DNA of 48,422 nt from an uncultured Oscillospiraceae bacterium (GCA_944387775.1 CALXGE010000006.1:1-48422), one strand, 5' to 3'; counted from the first letter of the stretch, positions 32,382 through 41,166 are shown. The notes: generated by a model not told the origin, from the sequence alone. Numbers and translations are program-made.

Positions 32382-33462
32382 ATTTTTCTTTCTCGGCGGT
32401 TTTCTCCCGCTTTTCCCGTCTGATACAGCGGACATAGGCTCCCATCGGCACCAGCGCCACCAGGAGGCTTACCCAGATCAGAACCTGGTGGTAGTCGTAG
32501 CTGTAGTAGACGCCTCCCTCCCCGATCTTCGGCAGAGGCACCGGATCAATAGGCATACCGTAATCCGAGGAAAGGGTCTTGATATTCAGGATGTGGACCA
32601 CCGGGATCTGGTCCCGAAGAAACAGCTGCACAAGGCCTGTGGAGTTGTCGTGCTCCGGCAGCTCCGTGATGATGCCACCGCCGGTGTGGGTCAGTACCGG
32701 ACTGTCTCCGAAGGACTGCTCGTTCCCCCCCACATTCACAAAGCAGACGATCTCCCGGCCTTCTCGGTAGAGATCGTAGCGCTCATTGATGCTGCGGACA
32801 ATATCCTCATCGTAGAGGAAGGTATAGCCCAGGCCCTCCAGCCGGGAAATGACCTCCTCTTTTACCTCGTCAGGCATTTCCGTCCCTTTGTCCTGCTCGC
32901 CTCCGATGGAGAAGCCGCTGCTCTTGTGGGAGAGAAGTCCCTCCTGCCAAAGGTAATGCTCCATATCCAAGTAGGTAAAATTCTGGTCGTTGGCTCCGTA
33001 GGTGGAGGAGCCAAAGGAGGCAATAATGGTGGGCTCCAGGCCCATGACCTCCGCCGCGCACAGTACGGCAATATTCATGGCCGGAAAGGAGCCGGAGCAG
33101 TTGACGGCGATCTCATCACCGGGCTGCAGCCCCAACTCGTTGAACATGTCCACTACCACTGCCGCCATATTGGGATTGGTGGTGGTCCGCTTGGCCTCCA
33201 GTTCTCCCAGGGTGGTGGTGATATAGGAGAAATCCTGGCCAATCATACCGGTATTGTTGACATCGTTGGCAGGGCTGGGCAGGATCCCCAGTTCCTCCTT
33301 CCGCTGCCGGATGCTGGCAAAGCACTGCGCCGCCAACTCCGCCGCAGCTGTTTTTACATCATAGTCCGCTGTAGGCACAGCCGTCCTGATCCCCATGACC
33401 AGGGCATAACCACCCGCCAGCAGGCAGAGGGCCAGCACCAACAGCCATTCCTTTCGTTTCAT
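32380..33462 (-). CDS. pgsW: Poly-gamma-glutamate system protein PgsW-like
   Basis: 360 residues. An N-terminal membrane helix (WLLVLALCLLAGGYALVMG, about 6-24) is followed by an outside domain with PSPANDVNNTGMIGQDFSYI, NPNMAAVVVDMFNELGL, AVNCSGSFPAMNIAVLCAAE, and VCFVNVGGNEQSFGDSP, then a C-terminal helix LIWVSLLVALVPMGAYV near 330-346 and a charged tail. This matches the TIGR04332-type protein found with pgsB and pgsC. Its exact job is not known. Ribosome site AAGGAGG before ATG 33462. Confidence 0.82.
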   Translation of the reverse strand: MKRKEWLLVLALCLLAGGYALVMGIRTAVPTADYDVKTAAAELAAQCFASIRQRKEELGILPSPANDVNNTGMIGQDFSYITTTLGELEAKRTTTNPNMAAVVVDMFNELGLQPGDEIAVNCSGSFPAMNIAVLCAAEVMGLEPTIIASFGSSTYGANDQNFTYLDMEHYLWQEGLLSHKSSGFSIGGEQDKGTEMPDEVKEEVISRLEGLGYTFLYDEDIVRSINERYDLYREGREIVCFVNVGGNEQSFGDSPVLTHTGGGIITELPEHDNSTGLVQLFLRDQIPVVHILNIKTLSSDYGMPIDPVPLPKIGEGGVYYSYDYHQVLIWVSLLVALVPMGAYVRCIRREKREKTAEKEK

Positions 33463-33496
33463 TCTGATACGCCCTCCTTCTGTGGCTATCTACCCT

Positions 33497-33925
33497 TCAC
33501 AGCAGGGCGATCTGGAGCAGCCGGATAATGAGCACCACCACGCCCAGAGACAGCAGTGTCTTGCCGATCCCCTGCTTCTCCATGGTGCTGCCCAGGATGC
33601 CCGGCACCAGGTGTCCAATGGTCATGGACAGATTGTAGAACATGTAGGTGTTGCCAAACCACGCGAAACTGAAAAGGACCTTGAAGCACAGTCCTGCCAC
33701 CAGGTACAGGGCAAACTTCCTGCGCCCATAGAGGATGGTGTAGTTGGAGAGGATCCTGACCACCAGCATGGCCGCCAGGGCGGTTACCACAGTGGCGGCG
33801 ATCTTCACCGGCTCCTCGATGAACAGCACAAAGTAAAAAGGGACAATGATGCCGCCGGGCATCAGGCCCACCACGTCGGCAAAGATCAGGCTGATCAGCA
33901 GCGACAAAATCGCCAGTTCATTCAT
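33497..33925 (-). CDS. pgsC: Poly-gamma-glutamate biosynthesis protein PgsC/CapC
   Basis: 142 residues from ATG 33925, which overlaps the pgsB stop by 8 bases. Four to five membrane helices; the signature is FADVVGLMPGGIIVPFYFVLF near the N-terminus, followed by ILSNYTILYGRRKFALYLVAG and TIGHLVPGILGSTMEKQGIG. PgsC works as the membrane partner of PgsB in polymer synthesis or export. Confidence 0.9.
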   Translation of the reverse strand: MNELAILSLLISLIFADVVGLMPGGIIVPFYFVLFIEEPVKIAATVVTALAAMLVVRILSNYTILYGRRKFALYLVAGLCFKVLFSFAWFGNTYMFYNLSMTIGHLVPGILGSTMEKQGIGKTLLSLGVVVLIIRLLQIALL

Positions 33926-35015
33926 TTTCTGTTCCTCCCTCCAGGCAGCGGACGATCTCGTAGGCCGGGCCTTTGATATTGCCCACGCCCACCACAAGGC
34001 CATCCTCCGCCAGCTCCAGGATACTCCGCCAGTCCCGGCGCGCCTCTACCTGGGCCGCGCCGCAGCGCTTCAGGACGCGCACCGCCAGGCCCCGATTTTC
34101 TCCAATGACAATGATCTTCCGGCAGGGGACCTGCGGGAAGAAGCGGCGGGCGAAAAGAACCAGCCGGTCCGGCCGGTCCATGCGGTTGTTGAATACCACC
34201 GTCAGCGCCTCCCCCTCCTTCTGGTAGTGGGCCAGAACATTCTGGGTGGACTGGGGATCGTTGACGGAAAACAGGTTGAGGAAGCGAAGCTCCCCCCGGA
34301 CATAGAGCTTGTTGGCTCCGAAGTCCTCCTGATAACCCTGTATATGCTTCTGGAAATCTGCATCCGAGATTCCCAGATATTTTCCAATTTCATAGGCAAT
34401 GGCGAGATTTTCGTTGGTTGCCACAGCATTGGGCCGGCACAGCACCGCCTGGGTGCCCCGGCTGTCGCAGCGCTCCTTCAGGCGGGCAAAGGCGCCCTCG
34501 TCCGCCGTGAACAGCAAACCGTTCCGGGGGATCGTGGCGGAGAGGCTGTCCGCGATCTCCTCCAGGGTCTCCCCCATGACGAAGGTGTGGTCATAGCGCA
34601 CATTGGTGATGACGTTCAGCTGACCCTTGACGATTTTGCTCTGGGCCACATCCTGCAGCACAGGGTCCACCGCCATGCACTCCAGAATCAGCACCTGGGC
34701 CTGCTCCCTGCTGGCCCTGCGGATCATGGACAGCTGCTCCCGGATATTGGCGGGGCCCAGCCGCCGGATGGGGTGCTCCTGGCCCCGGGTGTCGATATAG
34801 GCCGCGTCCGTCCCTGTGGTCTTGGTAAATACCCGGTAGCCTGCACCCCGCAGCACCGCGTCGATCAGTCGGCACACGCTGGTCTTTCCCCGGATGCCGT
34901 TGACATGGATGACCCACTGAAAGGAGGCCAGCCGCTTGTCGTTGGTTCGCTTCTCCCAGACCAGGTATCCCACATATCCGATTGTCAGCAAAAGTGCCAG
35001 ATACAGCATAGACAT
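33918..35015 (-). CDS. pgsB: Poly-gamma-glutamate synthase PgsB/CapB (Mur-ligase-like amide ligase)
   Basis: 365 residues. Starts with one membrane helix (MLYLALLLTIGYVGYLVW), then a Mur-ligase ATP-binding domain with the P-loop VNGIRGKTS (38-46), TKTTGTDAAYID, ILECMAVDPVLQDVAQ, and NVITNVRYDHTFVMG. PgsB makes gamma-amide bonds between glutamates with ATP. Either ATG 35015 or ATG 35009 can start it; the second has better spacing from GAGGAG. No PgsA/CapA gene is next to it. Confidence 0.92.
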   Translation of the reverse strand: MSMLYLALLLTIGYVGYLVWEKRTNDKRLASFQWVIHVNGIRGKTSVCRLIDAVLRGAGYRVFTKTTGTDAAYIDTRGQEHPIRRLGPANIREQLSMIRRASREQAQVLILECMAVDPVLQDVAQSKIVKGQLNVITNVRYDHTFVMGETLEEIADSLSATIPRNGLLFTADEGAFARLKERCDSRGTQAVLCRPNAVATNENLAIAYEIGKYLGISDADFQKHIQGYQEDFGANKLYVRGELRFLNLFSVNDPQSTQNVLAHYQKEGEALTVVFNNRMDRPDRLVLFARRFFPQVPCRKIIVIGENRGLAVRVLKRCGAAQVEARRDWRSILELAEDGLVVGVGNIKGPAYEIVRCLEGGTENE

Positions 35016-35174
35016 TTCTCCTCTGGGCTCCGCTCCAGGCGGAGGCTCTGAAAACAGCCGAAAATCCCCCGAAAGTCCCCCGGTTTCCCGGAGGACTTTC
35101 TCGGAGGATCTCAGTCACTGCTCCGGTGCGCCGCCCCCGCGGCGCACCGGGCAGTACAGTGTTTTACATATGGC

Positions 35175-36344
35175 TTAGTCGTAGTACACACGCTCAGCAG
35201 GAGCGGTGGCGGGGTTGTGGTAGTAGGGAGCAAGACCGTTGGCCATAATCTCCTCATAGGTGGGGATACCCTCAATCGTAATAACCTGATCCGGATTGAC
35301 GGTGTTGTTGACCTCAATGATCTTGGTAGCAACCGCAATATGACGGGCCACGCGCTTCTCAATGGGCCAGCCGTTCTCGTCGATAGGCGCATACAGCAGG
35401 CCACGGTCGCCAGCCATCATCACGAAGCGGTCCTTACCGCTCATCAGCAGCTCCTCATCGGTAATACCGCGGATACGGTCCAGCATAGGCTCGGCCACTT
35501 CCACCAGGTAGGAGGCGGCGTCAGAGTAGTCGCCCACCTCGCGGTGGCTCAGGCCGTGAAGGGCCGTGGGGGAGAACTCCATGCCCACAGGAACATCAAA
35601 GGTATTCGCCGTCAGGTCCATGGAAACCATGGCTGCCACCGCCTGTCCTTTTTCATGGACGACGATCGTGTTCTCAACGGTATACTCCAGCTCGGCCTCA
35701 TGGAAGTCCAGCGTCATGTCGACGCCTTCCTGCCGGATGAGCTCCATGACAGCATAGTTGGTGCGCTCGGTGAGCAGACCATTGGCCTTACCAGGCCAGT
35801 TACGGTTGGTGTTACGGATATCCACGTTAGCCAGGGTCTGGCCGCTGGGATAGTGGATGTACACCTCAGGATCAGGCCAGGAATCCAGCTGGTTGGCGTG
35901 CCGATCACCGAAACGCCAGATCTTGGTGCCCCATTCGGTCTCATAGGTAAAGAACCGGGGATAGGCCTCACCCACACGGGTGTTGGTGGAGGCACTGTTG
36001 TTCTCACGGTCAATGATGATGACCTTGCCCTGGGTGACCTTCAGGTTTTCCACCATCAGAGACGCCGCCATAACACCGGCGGGCTCCTCAGGGTGGGTGC
36101 TGCCCCAGATCAGGAAGGTACCGCCTTCCACGCCGCTGTCAAAGATGTACACATTGCTGTCGTTGACAGTGCCCTTGACTACATCGCTGTAGTCGCTGAG
36201 CTTCTTGACCTCGGTGATGTATTCGCTGACCACCACCGGCTCCTTATAGTTGCGGTGCTCCCAGAACAGGTAGCCCGCTACCGCCATGCAGAAGGCAATG
36301 ACGCACAGCGCAATCGATTTGATCAGATTCAGTTTCTTATCCAT
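35175..36344 (-). CDS. Membrane-anchored M14-type zinc deacylase/peptidase (succinylglutamate desuccinylase/aspartoacylase-like)
   Basis: 389 residues from ATG 36344 (AAGGAGG, 7 bases); GTG 36350 is in frame but too close. A signal anchor (IALCVIAFCMAVAGYLFW) comes first. Zinc ligands are GSTHPEEPAG (His84, Glu87) and LDFHEAE (His215), with VDIRNTNRNWPG as substrate-Arg/Asn motif. The fold is of the AstE/ASPA/M14 group, but the membrane anchor puts the active site outside. Beside PgsB/C, a role in cutting gamma-glutamyl polymers or peptides is plausible; not proven. Confidence 0.85.
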   Translation of the reverse strand: MDKKLNLIKSIALCVIAFCMAVAGYLFWEHRNYKEPVVVSEYITEVKKLSDYSDVVKGTVNDSNVYIFDSGVEGGTFLIWGSTHPEEPAGVMAASLMVENLKVTQGKVIIIDRENNSASTNTRVGEAYPRFFTYETEWGTKIWRFGDRHANQLDSWPDPEVYIHYPSGQTLANVDIRNTNRNWPGKANGLLTERTNYAVMELIRQEGVDMTLDFHEAELEYTVENTIVVHEKGQAVAAMVSMDLTANTFDVPVGMEFSPTALHGLSHREVGDYSDAASYLVEVAEPMLDRIRGITDEELLMSGKDRFVMMAGDRGLLYAPIDENGWPIEKRVARHIAVATKIIEVNNTVNPDQVITIEGIPTYEEIMANGLAPYYHNPATAPAERVYYD

Positions 36345-36356
36345 CTGCACTCCTCC

Positions 36357-36530
36357 TTACTTCAGCCGCAGCAAACGCAGGATGAAGGGTACCATGATGA
36401 TGCAGTACACCAGCGCATCCTGGATTTTCTTCGTCCTGAGGAAGCTGCGCACGATAGCGATCAGGAAGAACAGAGCCACGGCATAGGTACACACCGTGAT
36501 AATCGTGTTGATCAATACCAAAATATCCAT
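36357..36530 (-). CDS. 57-residue membrane protein of the pgs cluster
   Basis: MDILVLINTIITVCTYAVAL followed by FFLIAIVRSFLRTKKIQ, then ALVYCIIMVPFILRLLRLK. Two hydrophobic helices with basic ends, 57 residues, starting at ATG 36530 with a stop at 36357-36359. The start is 2 bases after the permease stop, and the stop overlaps the ribosome site of the M14 gene, so it is very likely translated. It could be a tiny partner of the DctM-like permease (DctQ role), but it is far shorter than DctQ. Function unknown. Confidence 0.75.
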   Translation of the reverse strand: MDILVLINTIITVCTYAVALFFLIAIVRSFLRTKKIQDALVYCIIMVPFILRLLRLK

Positions 36531-36532
36531 GC

Positions 36533-37870
36533 TTACACCCCCAGAAGATCGCCGACCGGTTTATTGAAGATCATAGTGATGGTGCACAGCGCCAAAATCA
36601 CCAGCATCGGTACCAGCGCATTCTTAACCAGGCCCTTGTAATAGTTACCCTTATAGTTCATTTCCATGACGGCAGCGCGGCCAACCACGGCAGTGGGAGG
36701 CAGGCAGTCGCCCACAGGCCACATGACAGACCAGCAGGACAGAGCAACGACGGGATTGTACCCCAGCATGTTGAAGAGCATGATCAGGGGCACGCCGAAC
36801 AGAGGAGCAACTGCATACTGCAGCACACCTTCAGCAACAGGCAGGATCAGCCACAGGGCGGCAAACAGCAGCCAGATCGGCAGGATAACCACGGCCAGAG
36901 AAATCAGGCCACGGGCACCGGTAAGGGTCAAGGTCTGGTTGAGAATACCAACCACTACCATGATACCGACCAGTTCCTTCAGGTTCTGCACGGTGGTCAC
37001 GGCAATTTCCATCACCTTAACCTTCTTGGGGCTGCAGATGAGCACCGCACCGGCAGAAATCATGAAGATCATGGGCAGACCGAACACAGGCCACCATGCG
37101 GGGAAGATGCGGGCGCCCATAATCAGGACGATCATGACCACGAAGGGGACAAAGGCGCGGAGGGCATTCCAGCCAGCAGGAGCTTCGGGCAAATTGCCGA
37201 GGACCTCTTCCACAGGCTTGGTATTCCGGACTCCGCGGGTGAGATAAAAAGTGGAGACCAGAGCGCCTACGCCGGAGAGGATCAGCAGGGGCCATGTGAA
37301 GCCAACGAAGGGCATATTGGCACCAGCAGCAGCCATCATAGCCCACAGGTTGATGGGCGGGCAGGCAGCAGACATGGCAGCCAGCAGGAAGATCAGAGCT
37401 ACGCGCCGATCCTCATTGACGCCCATGGCGGCCAGCACAGCACCCACCAGGCCGCCGACTGTCAGAACAGTGGTAGCGCCGGAACCGGTAACAGCACCGG
37501 GGACCATCATAACCACCGTCAGCAGGAGCAGCAGCAGGATCCGCTTCTTATAGAAGCGGCCCACGATCTGGCGGACCATGTAGTTGACGCCGCCAGCTTC
37601 CTTATACAGGGTCATAAAGAAGGTGGCAGTGAGGAACGTCAGGCACACATCAAAGTAGTTGAAGGTTCCCTCCACCACATGGCGGATAATCTCCGTAAAG
37701 GGCAGAGCAGAGCGGGGATCTTCGCCCATCGGCAGAATCAGATGGGCAATTATGGCTCCCACAGCGGCCAGCAACAGTGTCAGTTCGGTGCAAGCCTTGC
37801 ATTTTTTCGCAATTGCAAATACAAGGGCAATGACAACAATTACCGCCAGGGAATGCTGTAGCATTGTCAC
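36533..37870 (-). CDS. TRAP/DctM-like (ion transporter superfamily) permease
   Basis: About 445 residues, roughly 11-12 membrane helices. GTG 37870 is preferred over ATG 37864 since it is 9 bases from GGAGG. Two repeat-like hairpin loops SAACPPINLWAMM and GDCLPPTAVVGRA match the PPxxL/V hairpins of DctM-type large permeases, and VPGAVTGSGATTVLTVGGLV is the SGA-type substrate loop. It is likely a carboxylate or amino-acid carrier. It stands alone without a DctP-type binding gene; a lipoprotein gene lies directly upstream. Confidence 0.72.
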   Translation of the reverse strand: MTMLQHSLAVIVVIALVFAIAKKCKACTELTLLLAAVGAIIAHLILPMGEDPRSALPFTEIIRHVVEGTFNYFDVCLTFLTATFFMTLYKEAGGVNYMVRQIVGRFYKKRILLLLLLTVVMMVPGAVTGSGATTVLTVGGLVGAVLAAMGVNEDRRVALIFLLAAMSAACPPINLWAMMAAAGANMPFVGFTWPLLILSGVGALVSTFYLTRGVRNTKPVEEVLGNLPEAPAGWNALRAFVPFVVMIVLIMGARIFPAWWPVFGLPMIFMISAGAVLICSPKKVKVMEIAVTTVQNLKELVGIMVVVGILNQTLTLTGARGLISLAVVILPIWLLFAALWLILPVAEGVLQYAVAPLFGVPLIMLFNMLGYNPVVALSCWSVMWPVGDCLPPTAVVGRAAVMEMNYKGNYYKGLVKNALVPMLVILALCTITMIFNKPVGDLLGV

Positions 37871-37956
37871 TATATCGTACCTCCTCAGATGGACTATGCG
37901 GCAGAGCAAGCCGCCGCATAGTCCACACATTTTCGCACACAGTAATTTCTCTTTAA

Positions 37957-38649
37957 TTATGCCATGTACTCGCTCATGGAGAGAGTATCAACTGCCTTGA
38001 TGATGGGGATGTTGTTCTCAGCAGCATAGTCAGAGAACAGACCGTCGCTATCGCTGTCTTCCACGACCATGATCACATCGGCCAGAGGCAGAATAGCATC
38101 GATAGAAGCCTGGTCAGCGTTATCGGTACGACGGGACATACCTTCAACGTGGGCGCACACGATGGTCAGGCCAGCAGCCTTAGCAGCCTCTACCAGAGCG
38201 GTGCAGCGCTCGATCTCAGCATTGACGTCGGTACCAGCAGCGCCCATGCCCTTACCGGAAGTACCAGTGGTAACCACCAGAGTCTTGGCATCGCCAGCTT
38301 CAAAAGTATCAGCGGTCAGGGAGTGATCATCAGTAGAGGTCAGACCAGCCTGAGTAGCAACCATGTGCAGCATGACGGAACCAGTACTCTGACCGCAGGT
38401 GGTCATAATGAAAGGCCCATGAATCTTGCCGTCGAACTCAGCAGGCTCAGCAGCAGCGTTATCGGAGGAAGTATCCTCGGTGCCGGCATTGTCTGCGGGC
38501 TCAGCAGCGTCGTTTCCAGCAGTGTTGTTGGTGGCCGGAGCATTATTGGCAGCACCGTTGTTTGCTGCGCCATTGTTGCCGCCGCAGGCACACAGCAACA
38601 GCATCACCATCGCCAGCAAAGCTGCGACAATCGCTCTATTCTTCTTCAT
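37957..38649 (-). CDS. DUF6305-like lipoprotein
   Basis: 230 residues from ATG 38649 with AAAAGGAG. A lipobox LLLCAC places lipidated Cys22. Residues 23-75 are an Asn/Ala/Glu-rich linker with repeated NNGAANNGAANN. The folded part has FIMTTCGQSTGSVMLHMVAT, TLVVTTGTSGKGMGAAGTDV and VCAHVEGMSRRTDNADQASI, the motif series I associate with DUF6305. It has a Rossmann-like profile (beta strands with Gly loops). Function unknown; by position it may be the ligand-binding partner of the permease encoded next. Confidence 0.75.
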   Translation of the reverse strand: MKKNRAIVAALLAMVMLLLCACGGNNGAANNGAANNAPATNNTAGNDAAEPADNAGTEDTSSDNAAAEPAEFDGKIHGPFIMTTCGQSTGSVMLHMVATQAGLTSTDDHSLTADTFEAGDAKTLVVTTGTSGKGMGAAGTDVNAEIERCTALVEAAKAAGLTIVCAHVEGMSRRTDNADQASIDAILPLADVIMVVEDSDSDGLFSDYAAENNIPIIKAVDTLSMSEYMA

Positions 38650-38692
38650 AACAATTCTCCTTTTCTGCACTTGCGTAGTAAAACTTTAATAA

Positions 38693-38729
38693 CACCGCGC
38701 CCTGCCGCCCTCAGTGGCGGGGCGCGGTG
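38693..38729 (-). terminator. Hairpin after the C69 gene, possible partial terminator
   Basis: CACCGCGCC pairs with GGCGCGGTG (38693-38701 and 38721-38729), with further CTGCCGC / GTGGCGG pairing inside. On the - strand it is followed by TTATTAAAGTTTTA, a weak T-run. It lies between the dipeptidase and the DUF6305 gene and may lower expression of the downstream genes. Another short stem TGAAAGCG / CGCTTTCA is at about 38749-38770. Confidence 0.5.
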
Positions 38730-38788
38730 CCATTTACTGGGTATTCTTGAAAGCGTATCCGCGCTTTCAAACAGGTTGTTCCCTTAAA

Positions 38789-40657
38789 TTACTGCTTCTT
38801 CTTGTTCTTCAGGACGAAGTAAGCAGCGATGGCAACAACGATAACCACAACAACACCGATGATCAGAGCGGTGGTATTGTTGGTCTCAGTGTTCACATCG
38901 GGCTCAGCGGGCTCGGTAGGCTCGGTGGTCTCCTCGGGCTCGGTGGTCTCTTCGGGCTCGGTGGTCTCCTCGGGCTCCTCAACGGTCTCACCGGTAGCGG
39001 CGAGGTAATCCTTCAGCTGAGCCTGGCCGTAACCAACAGCCTCCAGGTACTCAGTGGGGTAACCGGGGTTCATGTTACCATCCTCAGTGAGGACGTTACC
39101 ATCGTGGTACTTAGCAATCAGGTGCCAAGCGAAATCCCACCAGGTATTGTACACGTTGTTCATACTGTCGCAGGTGAACTTGGTCAGAACAGCCTTAGCG
39201 CCATCGACATCACCGGCCTCGTACAGCTTCAGAGCCTCAGCTTCGACGTCAGCCTGCTGAGCGACCATAGCGCCTTCCAGCTCAGCGCGCTTGGCGCTGA
39301 TCTCCTCGTACATGGTGTTCCAACGCAGGGTAGCCCAGTTGTTCACCAGGTTGAATGCCCACCAAGCACTCTCCTTCTGGAAGTTGTAACGATCAGCAAC
39401 AGTCCACTCCACGGGGACCTCGGTGGTACCAGCATAGATAGGAACGCGGACGGTGGTAGCGGGGTCATCCTCGCCGAACCACAGCACGGTACCGATCTCG
39501 GCAGGCAGCCAGCCGCGGCACTGAGCCACGAAGCTGTAGGAGCACTGCTTCACGGAGATGGTGCGGGGCCAACCGCCCTTACCGGCAACCTCTTCAGGAG
39601 CCTGACCGGAAGCAACACTGTAACGGACGGGGCAGCCGAAGGGGCCAGCATCCAGACCAACAGTGGTGTCATAGGGGGTGCCTTCGTAGTGGTCGTTGTA
39701 GATGTCGCTGATCTGCTGAACGGTGACCTTCTTGTCGGGCTTCACGGAGAAGGGCAGGTCGGTCAGAGCCTGGGAAGCGTTGCAGTTCTCAAGGCCCAGA
39801 GAAGGAGCGATCAGGTCGAACACACGCCATACACGGGTGGAGCAACCATAGCTGTAATCTTCCTCAGCGGTATCGGTAACGATAGCCCAGTTGAAGGGCT
39901 CGCCCTCAGTCCAAAGACCCAGCTCAGCAGGATACTTGGTGAGGTCGGTAGACCACATGTAGTTTTCGGGATCGTCAAAGTCGATCTCACGGATGGTGGA
40001 ACGGTTAGCACCGGACCAAACCTCGTCATCGGCTACACGGCGAGCAACCCAGTGAGCACCGGGGGCGCCGCTCTCAGGAGTCCACAGGGGGCCAGGGCCA
40101 ACGATCTCGAAGATCCACACTTCGTTGGCATCGGCAACAGCCAGGCACTCGCCGCCGTCGGCGTAACCATACTGCTCAGCCAGAGCGCCAATGGTCTGGA
40201 TGAACTCACGGGCAGTAGCAGCGCGCTGCAGGCCCAGCATCTCCAGGTTGGCGATCACGAACAGAGCCTTCTCACCATTGTAGAAGGAGGAGTAGTCACC
40301 ACTCCAGGTGTGCTCGCCAATGGCAAGGCCCTTCTCGTTCAGGAAGGGGTAGCCAATGTTGTAGTATGTATAGGTTTCAGCGACCTGGGGAATCTCGCCG
40401 ACCTTCTCGACAGGATAAATGGTATCCATGCAGGGGTCGCGGTAGATCTCAACTACTTCGCCCTCGGCATGCTTGCCGCCCTCAACAACCTGGATACGAG
40501 CATCGTACCGGCCGTCGCAGGAGTGGGTCACGATGGTGGAACCATCTTCAGTAGCGTCCTTACCGGCCGCAATAACCGTACAGGCCAAAGCAGAGTTGAT
40601 GGACGCCAGGAGCGTCACAATCAGGATGACAGAGACTAAACTTCTAATTCGTTTCAT
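38789..40657 (-). CDS. Membrane-anchored C69 dipeptidase (PepD-like)
   Basis: 622 residues from ATG 40657 (GGAGGG upstream). Signal peptide of 25 residues, then Cys26 (SALACTVIAAGKDATEDGS): cleavage after ALA exposes the N-terminal nucleophile Cys of C69 peptidases. Other marks: HSCDGRYDARI, IGEHTWSGDYS, ANEVWIFEIVGPG and QCRGWLPAEIGTVLWFGE. A Thr/Glu/Pro stalk with EETTEPEETTEPEE repeats (about 565-590) precedes a C-terminal helix TTALIIGVVVVIVVAIAAYF and Lys-rich end, so it is tethered to the membrane, facing out. It would cut dipeptides, perhaps gamma-linked. First gene after the promoter. Confidence 0.9.
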   Translation of the reverse strand: MKRIRSLVSVILIVTLLASINSALACTVIAAGKDATEDGSTIVTHSCDGRYDARIQVVEGGKHAEGEVVEIYRDPCMDTIYPVEKVGEIPQVAETYTYYNIGYPFLNEKGLAIGEHTWSGDYSSFYNGEKALFVIANLEMLGLQRAATAREFIQTIGALAEQYGYADGGECLAVADANEVWIFEIVGPGPLWTPESGAPGAHWVARRVADDEVWSGANRSTIREIDFDDPENYMWSTDLTKYPAELGLWTEGEPFNWAIVTDTAEEDYSYGCSTRVWRVFDLIAPSLGLENCNASQALTDLPFSVKPDKKVTVQQISDIYNDHYEGTPYDTTVGLDAGPFGCPVRYSVASGQAPEEVAGKGGWPRTISVKQCSYSFVAQCRGWLPAEIGTVLWFGEDDPATTVRVPIYAGTTEVPVEWTVADRYNFQKESAWWAFNLVNNWATLRWNTMYEEISAKRAELEGAMVAQQADVEAEALKLYEAGDVDGAKAVLTKFTCDSMNNVYNTWWDFAWHLIAKYHDGNVLTEDGNMNPGYPTEYLEAVGYGQAQLKDYLAATGETVEEPEETTEPEETTEPEETTEPTEPAEPDVNTETNNTTALIIGVVVVIVVAIAAYFVLKNKKKQ

Positions 40658-41118
40658 TTTTCCCTCCATACCATCAGTTTGTACTCATGTTTCATAATTT
40701 CTCGCTTTGCTTAACCTAAGGATTGCACATATAAAACGGCGTCCTTTTCCTCCTTTCTCCGCAAGCGGAATCATAACAGACAAGTCAGCCGTAATTGTTA
40801 AAATATGCACTTGTATACTTTGGCTATCTTTTCACACAACACTGCGACTGCCTACCCGCCCTACGGGCTTGTTAATAAATTGTTTGCAAAATCATATTAT
40901 TTTGACTAAGCCTATTATGCGGTGCTTTTTCTTCTTTGTCAAGATTTACTAGATAAGTCATAATTAAAATATTGCATGGTGTCCCCCGTAAAATTCATGG
41001 CCATTTAAAAATTTTTATCACATTCTGTCAATTTAACAAAATTTTTGTTTATTTACATAAATTTTTCTTCATAATTTTTTGGCCGCTTTTGAATTTTTTT
41101 GTCTGTGCCTGTCAAAAA
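40658..41118. other. AT-rich intergenic region with the operon promoter and leader
   Basis: No gene seen. It holds the - strand promoter at 40914-40942 and a leader of about 250 bases. The leader contains a CCGCTTGCGG mini-hairpin and an early AAAGGAGG. The outer part (40970-41118) is very AT-rich compared with the rest of the window and has many A and T runs. A terminator for lysA begins at 41119. Confidence 0.6.
40914..40942 (-). promoter_or_regulatory. Sigma-A promoter of the C69-DUF6305-permease-M14-pgs operon
   Basis: TTGACA at 40942-40937, 17 bases, CATAAT at 40919-40914 on the - strand. Near-consensus, in AT-rich surroundings, about 250 bases before the first start codon at 40657. Confidence 0.8.
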
Positions 41119-41155
41119 AATACCTGGCAAGACGCAAATCGTCTTGCCAGGTATT
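41119..41155 (-). terminator. Terminator of asnS-lysA
   Basis: Perfect 16-base-pair stem AATACCTGGCAAGACG / CGTCTTGCCAGGTATT with loop CAAAT, followed on the - strand by TTTTTTTGACAGG. Lies 12 bases after the lysA stop. Confidence 0.92.
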
Positions 41156-41166
41156 ACTGTATTTTT

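Noticed and set aside
38714-40639. + strand open frame of 641 codons opposite the dipeptidase gene
   Set aside because: Antisense to a well-supported C69 gene; Leu/Gly/Ser/Val-rich without motif or ribosome site.
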